From the NCBI GenBank assembly GCA_022820725.1, contig JAJEFA010000021.1, positions 62,001 through 126,000 of the forward strand: DNA of 64,000 nt, written 5' to 3'. Of this stretch, positions 6,924 to 15,753 are shown piece by piece. This DNA is from Candidatus Binatia bacterium (lineage in GTDB: Bacteria; Desulfobacterota; Binatia; Bin18). A program made the position numbers and the translations under genes. The notes below the pieces were generated by a model, which made no database searches, had not been told where the DNA came from, and was given only the letters and a program-made list of their open reading frames with translations. How positions within the stretch are numbered: position 1 is the stretch's first letter; each line of letters starts with the position of its first letter.

Positions 6924-8339
6924 ATGGATACCCAAAAAACCTGGCAATTTGTCGAATCCACCTGGGATAACAGTATTATCCCCACCCTGACGGAATACCT
7001 GGCCATTCCCAATCAATCGCCGGCCTATGATCCGGACTGGCAGACGAACGGCTATCTGGACCAGGCTGTTGAACTCATCGCCGGCTGGATTCGCGGCCAA
7101 GCGATTCCTGGTCTGAGCCTTGAGGTGATCCGGCTTGAGGGCCGCACCCCTTTACTCTTTATCGAAGTTCCGGGCGATTCGTCTGAAACCGTGCTGCTCT
7201 ACGGTCACCTGGACAAGCAGCCGCCCATGGACGGCTGGCATGACGGACTCGGTCCGTGGCAGCCGGTGCTGAGAGACGGCAAACTGTACGGGCGTGGAGG
7301 TGCCGACGACGGCTATGCGGCTTGTGCTTCCCTGACCGCCATTGCGGCACTCAAGCGCCAGGGTGTTCCGGTTGCCCGCTGTGTAGTCATTATCGAAGCC
7401 TGCGAGGAGAGTGGCAGCGGAGATTTACCCTATTATATGGACGCCTTGGCCGACCGTATCGGTACGCCCAGCTTCGTCATCTGCCTTGACTCGGGCTGTG
7501 GTAACTACAACCAACTCTGGATTACGACTTCTTTGCGCGGCTTGGTGTCGGGTAATCTGTCCGTTTCCACCCTTACCGAAGGGGTCCACTCAGGCGCGGC
7601 CAGCGGTATCGTTCCTTCAAGCTTTCGCATTCTCCGCCAACTCCTGAGCCGCCTTGAAGACGAGCGCACCGGAGAAATTCTGCCACCCGAATTTCAGGTT
7701 CAAATACCGGACGAACGTCTGCAACAGGCCCGGACAACCGCGACCGTGTTGGGACAGATCGTCTCGGCAGAATTTCCCTTTCATTCCAGAGCCCGGGCGG
7801 TGACGGACGATATCAATCAACTCCTGCTCAACCGGACCTGGCGGCCTCAACTCGAAATTACCGGCGCGGCCGGCCTGCCCGCGCTTGAGCAAGCCGGCAA
7901 TGTGCTGCGGCCCGTTACCGCGGCCAAGGTGTCGCTGCGGATTCCGCCGACCCTGGACGCGAACGTGGCCTCAGTCGCGTTACAACAACTCCTGGAGAAC
8001 GACCCACCCTATGGTGCGCAGGTATCCTTTGCACCCGAATGGGCGGCGGGCGGTTGGAACGCCCCTCCGCTCGCTCCGTGGCTGGAGACTGCCTTGCAGA
8101 GCGCTTCGCGGGAATTTTTCGGCAAAGACATGTGCGCCATAGGCGAAGGCGGGACGATCCCATTTATGGCAATGCTGGGTGAAAAATTCCCCACCGCCCA
8201 ATTTATGATTACCGGTGTGCTTGGTCCACACTCGAACGCGCATGGACCAAACGAGTTTCTGGAACTCTCGATGGGTAAACGGCTGACCGCGTGCGTGGCC
8301 CGCGTGCTGGCTGAACACTATAGAGCACTGGGCCGGTGA
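6924..8339 (+). CDS. M20 family metallopeptidase
   Basis: This zinc-dependent M20 exopeptidase or dipeptidase has about 471 residues. The metal ligands are visible in order: LYGHLDKQP, GRGGADDGYAA, EACEESGSG, CLDSGCGN and, near the end, GPHSNAHGPNE. The middle section, with GVHSGAASGIVPSSFRIL, is the dimerisation domain. The frame is open from 6897, but the ATG at 6924 (MDTQKTW) is the likelier start; neither has a strong ribosome binding site. It is divergent from the Sec-ArsC gene and followed by the PHP-helicase gene on the same strand after 114 bp. The substrate is unknown; related proteins are annotated as carnosinase-like or succinyl-diaminopimelate desuccinylase-like. Confidence 0.88.
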   Translation: MDTQKTWQFVESTWDNSIIPTLTEYLAIPNQSPAYDPDWQTNGYLDQAVELIAGWIRGQAIPGLSLEVIRLEGRTPLLFIEVPGDSSETVLLYGHLDKQPPMDGWHDGLGPWQPVLRDGKLYGRGGADDGYAACASLTAIAALKRQGVPVARCVVIIEACEESGSGDLPYYMDALADRIGTPSFVICLDSGCGNYNQLWITTSLRGLVSGNLSVSTLTEGVHSGAASGIVPSSFRILRQLLSRLEDERTGEILPPEFQVQIPDERLQQARTTATVLGQIVSAEFPFHSRARAVTDDINQLLLNRTWRPQLEITGAAGLPALEQAGNVLRPVTAAKVSLRIPPTLDANVASVALQQLLENDPPYGAQVSFAPEWAAGGWNAPPLAPWLETALQSASREFFGKDMCAIGEGGTIPFMAMLGEKFPTAQFMITGVLGPHSNAHGPNEFLELSMGKRLTACVARVLAEHYRALGR

Positions 8340-8453
8340 GGCCCTCAAAGCCCAAAATATCTTCTCCCTTTGCTGTTCCGAAAGACACGCCGTTGACCTG
8401 CCTCCTCCTCTCGGTGGATAATCCCCGGACCGGGTAGGAGGGGAGGGCGGCCC

Positions 8454-11400
8454 ATGGCTTTTTACGCTGATCTGCACATTCATTCCAAATATTCCCGCGC
8501 TACCAGCAAAAACTGCGATTTGAAACACCTCGCCTATTGGGCCAGGAAAAAGGGCATCACGGTCATCGGCACCGGAGACTTCACCCATCCGGTCTGGCAG
8601 GCCGAGCTCAAGGAGCAGTTGGTGCCGGCCGAGCCGGGCCTGTTCCGCCTCCGACCCGATTTGGAAAAGGAAGTCTCCCAGATGCTGCCGCAGGCATGTC
8701 AGGGGACGACGCGTTTCATGCTCTCGGTCGAAATCTCAACGATCTACAAGAAGGGCGACAAGACCCGCAAGATTCATCATTTGTTGTACGCTCCGAACTT
8801 TTCGGCAGCAGAGCGCATAACCGAGCGGCTGTCCAGGATCGGAAATGTGAAGTCGGATGGCAGGCCCATCCTGGGGCTGGACTCTCGCCACCTCTTGGAA
8901 ATTACCCTGGAGTCGGACCCCGGCTCGTATCTCGTCCCGGCCCATATCTGGACACCGTGGTTTGCCGCGCTGGGCTCAAAGTCCGGCTTTGATGCCATAG
9001 ACGAATGTTACGCTGACCTGGCCTCCCATATTTTTGCGGTGGAGACGGGCCTGTCGTCAGACCCGGAGATGAATTGGCGGGTGTCGTCCCTGGATCGCTT
9101 CCGGTTGGTGTCAAACTCTGATGCGCATTCGCCGGGGAAGATCGGTCGTGAAGCCTGTGTGTTTGATACCGAGCTTGATTATTTTTCGATCCGTCGCGCC
9201 CTGGAGACCGGACGGGGGTATCACGGTACGATCGAGTTTTTTCCCGAAGAGGGCAAATACCACCTGGACGGTCATCGGAATTGTCTAGTCCGTCTCCTGC
9301 CGCACCAGACCAAACAACTTGAGGGCCGTTGCCCTGAATGCGGCAAGCCGCTGACAGTTGGTGTGATGCATCGAGTGGACGATTTGGCCGACCGTGAAGA
9401 CGACACCCAGCCCGAGACTGCCGGTGCGGTTCAGAGTCTCGTCCCTCTCCCCGAGATGTTATCCGAGATCCTGCATGTAGGTCCGAAGAGTAAAAAGGTG
9501 GGTCAACACTACGAGGGCTTACTCAACCAATTGGGCCCCGAACTGCAACTCATCAACGATATGCCCCTGGAAGATATTCGGAAAAGTGGTGACACGCTTA
9601 TTGCGGAAGCCATCTCCCGTCTACGCAAACAAGAAGTGATCCGCGAAGCCGGCTATGACGGCGTGTACGGAACAATCAGGCTGTTTCGGGAGGAAGAGCT
9701 GCGCCAAAAGACGAGCGGCGCGTCGTTGTTCACACAAGAGCCCTCGCCTCAGACCAAACAGGAAAATACGCCTGCCGACGTGCGTGTAGCGGACAGCCCA
9801 AGGCAGGGAAGGACGACACAGCGAAAAACAGACGCCGCACAAGCCCATAGCACCAGCGAGTCTCCCGCGACTTCAGACGACCCAGTAGCAGCGCCGTCTA
9901 CAGATATCCTAGCCGGACTTGACAGTGACCAGCGGAGAGCCGCCGAGATTATAGCTGGCCCGCTGCTGATTGTTGCCGGGCCGGGTTCCGGAAAAACCCG
10001 CACCCTCACGCATCGTATCGCCCATCTCATACGTAATCACCGCGTCCGTCCTGAACACTGTCTGGCCATTACATTCACTCGCCGAGCCGCGGACGAAATG
10101 CGAGAACGCTTGCACCGCCTTCTACCCGCTGTTGCCAATACGATCCCGCTTTTTACGTTTCACGCTTTGGGGATGTCCGTTCTTCAGGAGCATTGGAACG
10201 CGGCGGGTCTCCAGCGCGGCTTTCGGGTCGCGCCAGACGCGGAGCGTCAACATCTACTGCGCGAAACCCTCAGCGTTTCGACCCGCCGGACGCGCAGCCT
10301 GCTGTCAGCCATTTCGGTGGCGAAACGAACGGGACAAATGCCGGCTGAGGCCAGGCTGGCCGACGTCTATCACCGATACCAGCAGGAATTGGATACACGG
10401 AACTTGGTCGATTTCGATGACCTGATTGGCCGCACGATCCAGGTCTTTGAGTCCGACACCGGCCTGCGTGATGCCTATCGTGAGCGCTACCAATGGGTGT
10501 GTATTGATGAATATCAGGACGTGGACGAGCAGCAGGTCCGTCTCATCAAGCTCCTCGTTCCACCAGACGGCAACATCTGTGCGATTGGCGACCCGGATCA
10601 GGCGATTTATCGTTTCCGTGGGGCGGACGTCCGCTTCTTCGCCCAGTTCACCGCCGACTTCCCCAGTGCGCGCGTGGTCCGACTCACGCGGAATTATCGG
10701 TCTGACCGCAATATCGTCCATCTCTCTTCCCAGGTCATTGCGCCGTCCGGGTCCGAGCAGCAATCCACTCCGGTCCTTGCCGACCCCCCAAGTTTAATCA
10801 CGCTCCATGAAGCGCGCACGGAGAAGGCCGAGGCCGAGTTCGTCGTGCAATCAATCGAAACGCTACTGGGCGGACACAGTTTCTTTTCGATCGATAGCGG
10901 TCGATCCCGAGACGCCGAAGACCGGGCTGTCTCTTTTTCTGACATCGCTGTACTGTACCGAACCGAAGCCCAAGCAGAGACGGTCGTTGAGGCGCTTCAC
11001 CGTTCGGGCATGCCGTTTCAGAAACACGCCCATACGCGGCTGCTCGACCATCCTGGGGTAGTGATTCTGATCGACACCCTGCGGGAACAGCCCGGCGACG
11101 GCGCTCTGGTTGCGCGGCTTGAAGCCACGTGTGAAAAAGCGGAAACCGATGGGGCAGGGAATGAGATAAGAGAGGCCCTGGAACTGTTGCAACCCGTCGC
11201 TCGGGAGTGCGGGGATGATCAGGACCGTTTTCTTTCCACCCTTGCGTTGGAAACGCAGGTCGATACCTGGGACTCCCGCGCTGATCGGATTTCTTTACTC
11301 ACTCTCCATGCCGCTAAAGGCTTGGAATTCTCTGTTGTCTTTATCGTTGGCTGTGAAGATGGCATTCTCCCACTGACCTGGGGCAAAGCCGAAGCGGCCG

Positions 11401-11618
11401 ACCTTGAGGAAGAGCGCCGCCTGTTCTACGTCGGCATCACACGAGCCAAAACAAAACTCTATCTGTGTCATGCCAAGAAACGTCGCTGGCGCGGGACGGT
11501 GCAAGCCATGTCTCCTTCCCCGTATCTGGCCGATATTGAGGAACAGCTACTCGACCGTCGTCGGAGTCAGTTGAGTGCACGGGGGAAGAAGAAGGCGGAT
11601 CAGTTGGAGCTGTTTTGA
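8454..11618 (+). CDS. PHP-domain / UvrD-type superfamily 1 helicase fusion
   Basis: The 1054-residue protein joins two enzyme modules. Residues 1 to about 290 form a PHP phosphoesterase domain with metal ligands in FYADLHIHSKYS, GTGDFTHP, LSVEIS, VPAHIWTPW and SNSDAHSP, then a cysteine pair (CPECGKPL). After a helix-hairpin-like and proline/threonine-rich linker (about 340-480), a full UvrD/Rep helicase follows: Walker A GPGSGKTRTLT (about 507), DEYQD, GDPDQAIYRFRGAD, LTRNYRS, LLTLHAAKGLEF and EERRLFYVGITRAKTKLYL. The start ATG follows GGAGGGGAGGG. The probable role is in DNA repair or recombination, with the PHP part processing nucleic acid ends. I recall similar fusions in delta-proteobacterial genomes; the pairing is known but uncharacterised. 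Confidence 0.9.
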   Translation: MAFYADLHIHSKYSRATSKNCDLKHLAYWARKKGITVIGTGDFTHPVWQAELKEQLVPAEPGLFRLRPDLEKEVSQMLPQACQGTTRFMLSVEISTIYKKGDKTRKIHHLLYAPNFSAAERITERLSRIGNVKSDGRPILGLDSRHLLEITLESDPGSYLVPAHIWTPWFAALGSKSGFDAIDECYADLASHIFAVETGLSSDPEMNWRVSSLDRFRLVSNSDAHSPGKIGREACVFDTELDYFSIRRALETGRGYHGTIEFFPEEGKYHLDGHRNCLVRLLPHQTKQLEGRCPECGKPLTVGVMHRVDDLADREDDTQPETAGAVQSLVPLPEMLSEILHVGPKSKKVGQHYEGLLNQLGPELQLINDMPLEDIRKSGDTLIAEAISRLRKQEVIREAGYDGVYGTIRLFREEELRQKTSGASLFTQEPSPQTKQENTPADVRVADSPRQGRTTQRKTDAAQAHSTSESPATSDDPVAAPSTDILAGLDSDQRRAAEIIAGPLLIVAGPGSGKTRTLTHRIAHLIRNHRVRPEHCLAITFTRRAADEMRERLHRLLPAVANTIPLFTFHALGMSVLQEHWNAAGLQRGFRVAPDAERQHLLRETLSVSTRRTRSLLSAISVAKRTGQMPAEARLADVYHRYQQELDTRNLVDFDDLIGRTIQVFESDTGLRDAYRERYQWVCIDEYQDVDEQQVRLIKLLVPPDGNICAIGDPDQAIYRFRGADVRFFAQFTADFPSARVVRLTRNYRSDRNIVHLSSQVIAPSGSEQQSTPVLADPPSLITLHEARTEKAEAEFVVQSIETLLGGHSFFSIDSGRSRDAEDRAVSFSDIAVLYRTEAQAETVVEALHRSGMPFQKHAHTRLLDHPGVVILIDTLREQPGDGALVARLEATCEKAETDGAGNEIREALELLQPVARECGDDQDRFLSTLALETQVDTWDSRADRISLLTLHAAKGLEFSVVFIVGCEDGILPLTWGKAEAADLEEERRLFYVGITRAKTKLYLCHAKKRRWRGTVQAMSPSPYLADIEEQLLDRRRSQLSARGKKKADQLELF

Positions 11619-11671
11619 GGGGTGGCGGCCCATGAAGCCAAAGATCAAGATGTTGTTTCCCTACTGTGGGG

Positions 11672-12937
11672 TTAACCAAACAGGAGTTGCCGAATATGTT
11701 CGGGCCGGGTTACCAGGCCCGCCAGCTTGTGCAGTGAGGCATCAATAGCCTGGGCGAAGGCGGCAGGCCCGCCGAATCGCTCCACCGTGTCTGGCGGCAT
11801 AAACTTGAACAGGAAATCGGCCGTACCGGGTGGCAGAGCGGCGAAGTGAACCGCCAGAATGCCATAATCCTGCAAGAGCAGCATAGCCAGCGCGGCAGCC
11901 GCCTCATACGGAACAATCGGTGCCTGCGGGGTTGCGCTCAGACCGGCCCGCTCCAGGACTAGTTCGAGTATATCGTCGGCCGGCAGCTCGGCGATCACGG
12001 GCGTTTCGTGTATACGGCTCCCCAAGAGAGTTCGCAGAGCGATTGCGACCTGTTTCGTACTATCAACCAGGGCCTGCACCCGTTCCGGTGTGTATCCTTC
12101 CAGCGAGCGGATGACTGCCGGATACAGCAGGGGGCGGGCCTCAAGTCCAAACTCCCAGGCGCGAGCTCGGATGCGGGCAACAAGCTGCTTCTCACCTGCC
12201 ATCAAGCCCACCCGCGGGCCGCTGGTGCCGTACTTATCAAGCCCGGTCGCGCCCAGGTCTACGCCGAGTTCGAGCATCTTGGGCTGCTCCAGGATAGCGG
12301 GACCGACCCGCGCCCCGCCCGCCTCATCCGCATACACGAGGATATCCCGCTCGTGAGCCAGACGGACGATCTGCTGCAATGCTTCAACGGACAGTGCCTC
12401 ATAGGTCACCGCTAAGCGTGTGAGCACAACCAGGGCGACCTCTCTTTCTCGTTCCAGCACCGCAGTGAATTTCTCCACGCCTTTGGTATCCACGAGGCGT
12501 GCGCCGACGTGCGCCGCCGCCCGAATGACGGACGGATGACTATGGCTGGCTGACACCCCGATGACGACAGCGCCCGGTTTCACCAGCACGAGATGGGTCG
12601 CCAGGGTGGCAGCGGTGAGTCGGTTAAAGAGCATGACGTCGTGACGATCCAGAGACCCGCCAAGGTGCTCCAGCGTCAGCTGGCGGAGCCGCTCTGTATA
12701 CAGCGCGGGAGCGATTTCATCATGGGCAAACAGGACGTCCTCTCCGCTGAGCGGCAGGCCATGTTCGAGCCCGGTGAAATTGAAAATTGCCTCCGGGCCG
12801 TTCCCACCGATGCGGCGCCGGACAATCCGGCCCGCCTGCTGAAGTTTGCGGAAATCATCCTCCGTACTGGACAAGATATCCCCTCGAGCGTACGGCAGAG
12901 CCTCGGCAAATGAGTTCCCGAAACGGTCGGTCTTCAT
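11672..12937 (-). CDS. PLP-dependent enzyme of the SelA/DgaE-like group
   Basis: This fold-type I pyridoxal phosphate enzyme has 421 residues. Features are the cofactor-binding region around NRLTAATLATHLVL, the aspartate motif VYADEAGGARVGP and a lysine in TGLDKYGTSGPRVGLMAG, the probable PLP Schiff-base lysine. The arrangement recalls proteins annotated as L-seryl-tRNA(Sec) selenium transferase-like or D-glucosaminate-6-phosphate ammonia-lyase-like, but it lacks the SelA N-terminal domain, so I do not call it SelA. The ATG at 12937 follows GGGAGGG and is preferred over the longer frame from 12994. It lies convergent to the helicase and divergent from the alcohol dehydrogenase. The substrate is unknown. 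Confidence 0.7.
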   Translation of the reverse strand: MKTDRFGNSFAEALPYARGDILSSTEDDFRKLQQAGRIVRRRIGGNGPEAIFNFTGLEHGLPLSGEDVLFAHDEIAPALYTERLRQLTLEHLGGSLDRHDVMLFNRLTAATLATHLVLVKPGAVVIGVSASHSHPSVIRAAAHVGARLVDTKGVEKFTAVLEREREVALVVLTRLAVTYEALSVEALQQIVRLAHERDILVYADEAGGARVGPAILEQPKMLELGVDLGATGLDKYGTSGPRVGLMAGEKQLVARIRARAWEFGLEARPLLYPAVIRSLEGYTPERVQALVDSTKQVAIALRTLLGSRIHETPVIAELPADDILELVLERAGLSATPQAPIVPYEAAAALAMLLLQDYGILAVHFAALPPGTADFLFKFMPPDTVERFGGPAAFAQAIDASLHKLAGLVTRPEHIRQLLFG

Positions 12938-13036
12938 GACGAACCCTCCCCTCTCTCGTTTTGAATAATAGAAATGCCTTGGCGAAAATGTCAACGCGGC
13001 ATAGGATACTCAGGCGTATGAAGGAGGAATCCCCAG

Positions 13037-14137
13037 ATGAAAGCTGCAGTCCTGTCGGAAGTTGGTGGCCCGTTGATTATTGAGGATATTCCGCAACCCC
13101 GTCCCAAGGCTGATGAAGTATTGGTCAAAGCCGCTGCGTGTGGTGTGTGTCATACCGACCTGCATGTGATGAAGGGTGAAGTGAAGTTCCCGGTGCCGTG
13201 TGTGCTGGGCCACGAGATCTCCGGCATTGTTGAGGAGGTCGGTCCTGGAGTGAAGACGATACGGACCGGGGAGAACGTGGTGTGTAGCTTTATCATGCCG
13301 TGTGGAGTGTGCTCGTACTGTGTGCAGGGGCGGGACGATCTGTGTGAAACCTTCTTCGCGCTGAATCGTCTACAGGGGACGCTCTACGATGGGGAGAGTC
13401 GTCTCTCTCGTTCTGATGGTTCGACCCTGGCGATGTATAGTATGGGCGGCCTCGCTGAGTATGCGGTTGTTCCAGCCAGCGATGTCTTTCCCGCCCCTGC
13501 CAATGTGTCCCTGACCGATGCGTGTATTCTCGGCTGTGCCATGATGACAGCCTATGGTGCGGTGAAGAATCAGGCGCGAGTCCAACCGAGCGATAGCGTA
13601 GCCGTCGTCGGTGCAGGTGGTGTGGGCTCAAACGTTGTTCAGGTCGCCAAGGCTTTTGGGGCCGGCCAGATTATTGCGGTTGATGTACGCGACGATAAGT
13701 TGGCAGCGGCCAAGGCCCTTGGCGCAACCCATACCGTGAATGCCAGTCAGGAAGAGCCCGTCGCAGCCGTGAACAATGCCACCAACGGCCAGGGGGTGGA
13801 CGTGGCCATTGAAGCCTTGGGACGACCGGAGACCGTGGTGAACGCGTTCATGATGACCCGTGATGGGGGGCGGGTGGTGGTGATCGGTATTGCCCCCGGC
13901 ACGACAACTGCGGGCATTGAGATTACCCGTCTGGTCCGTCGCGGCATTCAGCTTATGGGCTCCTACGGCAGTCGGGTCCGTACCGACCTGCCCGAGGTAT
14001 TGGCACTGGCAGCCCAGGGGCAGGTGAATGTATCTCAACCCATTACGCGGCGTTACCGCCTGGAACAGGCGGATGAAGCCTATGCGGCCTTGAGTCGTGG
14101 CGAGATTGTTGGACGCGCGATTGTGAGCATGGCGTAG
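13037..14137 (+). CDS. Zinc-binding alcohol dehydrogenase (MDR family)
   Basis: The 366-residue medium-chain dehydrogenase oxidises an alcohol with NAD(P). Catalytic zinc ligands are seen in CGVCHTDLHV (Cys near 36) and GHEISGIVEEVG (His near 59). The structural zinc loop is complete (CGVCSYCVQGRDDLC). The Rossmann motif is VGAGGVGSNVVQVAK, followed by an acidic residue in IAVDVRD that suggests NAD preference. The start is supported by AAGGAGGAATCCCCAG upstream. The region around 120-150 (LNRLQGTLYDGESRL) is as in proteins acting on larger alcohols. It stands alone between the divergent PLP enzyme and the convergent flavin monooxygenase. Confidence 0.92.
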   Translation: MKAAVLSEVGGPLIIEDIPQPRPKADEVLVKAAACGVCHTDLHVMKGEVKFPVPCVLGHEISGIVEEVGPGVKTIRTGENVVCSFIMPCGVCSYCVQGRDDLCETFFALNRLQGTLYDGESRLSRSDGSTLAMYSMGGLAEYAVVPASDVFPAPANVSLTDACILGCAMMTAYGAVKNQARVQPSDSVAVVGAGGVGSNVVQVAKAFGAGQIIAVDVRDDKLAAAKALGATHTVNASQEEPVAAVNNATNGQGVDVAIEALGRPETVVNAFMMTRDGGRVVVIGIAPGTTTAGIEITRLVRRGIQLMGSYGSRVRTDLPEVLALAAQGQVNVSQPITRRYRLEQADEAYAALSRGEIVGRAIVSMA

Positions 14138-14187
14138 TCCTACCCTCTTTTCCCTCGGAGAGCAGCGTGTTTCTCGGAAATTACTGA

Positions 14188-15708
14188 TCAGCCAGCCACC
14201 TGCCCCGGGAGCGTGGCCTCGTCTGTTGGAGCATCCCGGTGTCGTCCAGCTGGCCGCCGAGTGAACGCCAGCGCGTCGTCGGTCAGCGAGCCATAGGCAA
14301 CTGTCCAGACATCCAGGATATAATTCTGGTACGCTCTCCAGGGCACCTTTATGCCCTGCTTGGGGAAGGCATCGATTGCTCTTTGGACGTAACCCGAAGT
14401 GAAATCGATAAATGGCTCCCGCTCCATATCCGGGTCGTGGGGGCGCGGGCAGCACTGAGCATAGCCGTTCGTTTCCATATAGTTGAGCAGGCGACAGACA
14501 TACTCGCAGGTGAGATCGCATTTCAGCGTCCACGACGCGTTCGTATAACCAACGGTCAGGGCCAGGTTCGGCACGTCGCTGAACATGACGCCTTTGTACG
14601 TCAGCGTCTTTGAGAACTCGACGGGCTCCCCATCGACCGTCACCTCGAGACCACCAAGGAGTTGCAGATTGAGACCCGTAGCTGTCACAACGAGCCCGGC
14701 CTCAAGCGTTTTTCCCGAACGCAGACGGATGCCCCGCTCGGTGAAGGTCTCGATATGGTCGGTCACAACCGAAACCTGACCGTCCTTGATTGCTTTGAAC
14801 AGGTCACTGTCCGGGACCAGGCACAGGCGCTGCTGCCATGGGTTGTAGTGGGGTGTGAAATGCTGCTCGACATCATAGTCCGGCCCCAGCGCCGCGCGAA
14901 CCTGGCGTAAGAGAAACGCCTTGGCGCGCTCCGGGGAGTGGCGACAGAACCAGAAGAAGTAGGCTCCGATAAGCACATTTTTCCACCGAATCAGGCGATA
15001 GACGAGGGCATTCGGAAGAAAACGGCGCAGCGTATTGGCGAGAGAGTCCTGAGACGGCAGGGAGAGAATATAGCTGGGCGAGCGTTGCAACATCGTGACA
15101 TGGGCCGCCTGCTTAGCCAGTTCGGGGACGAGCGTCACCGCAGTCGCTCCGCTTCCGATGACGATGACGCGCTTGTCCGTGTACTCGATATCATCGGTCC
15201 ACTGCTGTGGATGCACGATTCGGCCTCGAAAGTGCTCGGTTCCGGCAAAATCCGGTGTATAGCCTGCGTCGTAGTTGTAGTATCCGCTGCACATGAAGAG
15301 GAAGTTGCAGGTGAAGCGGCAGCGCCCCTTCGTGTCGGTCCGTTCAGCTTCGACCGTCCAACGTGCGTCCGCTGTGGACCAAGAGGCCTGCTTGACGTGA
15401 TGGCCAAAACGAATATTGCGATCGATCCCGAATTCCCGAGCGGTCTCGTTGACATAGCGAAGGATGGCAGGCCCATCGGCGATGGCCTTTGGGTCGGTCC
15501 AGGGCCGGAACGGGTACCCCAACGTATACATATCCGAATCCGAGCGGATACCGGGATAGCGGAACAGGTCCCAGGTGCCTCCGATGGTATCGCGGCGTTC
15601 GAGAATGGCATACGTCCGGCCCGGACAGGTAGTCTGTAGATGATAGCCGGCGGCAATCCCGGAGATTCCCGCGCCGACGACCAGGACATCGAAATGTTTC
15701 GTACTCAT
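14188..15708 (-). CDS. Flavin-containing / Baeyer-Villiger-type monooxygenase
   Basis: The 506-residue class B flavoprotein monooxygenase has an N-terminal FAD motif (VLVVGAGISGIAAGYHL), then GGTWDLFRYPGIRSDSDMYT, which matches the conserved FAD/substrate region of flavin-containing monooxygenases. A second dinucleotide motif (VIVIGSGATAVTLVPEL, about 165-181) binds NADPH. The C-terminal ATGLNLQLLGGLEV section is also typical. These enzymes insert oxygen into ketones or oxidise N and S atoms. The ATG follows GAGGAGCT closely. The gene is followed on the same strand neither by a hydrolase nor a partner, so the substrate cannot be inferred. Confidence 0.9.
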   Translation of the reverse strand: MSTKHFDVLVVGAGISGIAAGYHLQTTCPGRTYAILERRDTIGGTWDLFRYPGIRSDSDMYTLGYPFRPWTDPKAIADGPAILRYVNETAREFGIDRNIRFGHHVKQASWSTADARWTVEAERTDTKGRCRFTCNFLFMCSGYYNYDAGYTPDFAGTEHFRGRIVHPQQWTDDIEYTDKRVIVIGSGATAVTLVPELAKQAAHVTMLQRSPSYILSLPSQDSLANTLRRFLPNALVYRLIRWKNVLIGAYFFWFCRHSPERAKAFLLRQVRAALGPDYDVEQHFTPHYNPWQQRLCLVPDSDLFKAIKDGQVSVVTDHIETFTERGIRLRSGKTLEAGLVVTATGLNLQLLGGLEVTVDGEPVEFSKTLTYKGVMFSDVPNLALTVGYTNASWTLKCDLTCEYVCRLLNYMETNGYAQCCPRPHDPDMEREPFIDFTSGYVQRAIDAFPKQGIKVPWRAYQNYILDVWTVAYGSLTDDALAFTRRPAGRHRDAPTDEATLPGQVAG

Positions 15709-15753
15709 AGCTCCTCAACTCGGATATTCGCTCAGAAAGATATCTCTCAAACT

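Noticed and set aside
11672..12937. Annotation as L-seryl-tRNA(Sec) selenium transferase (SelA)
   Set aside because: The SelA N-terminal domain is absent and the lysine region differs; similarity is only at group level.
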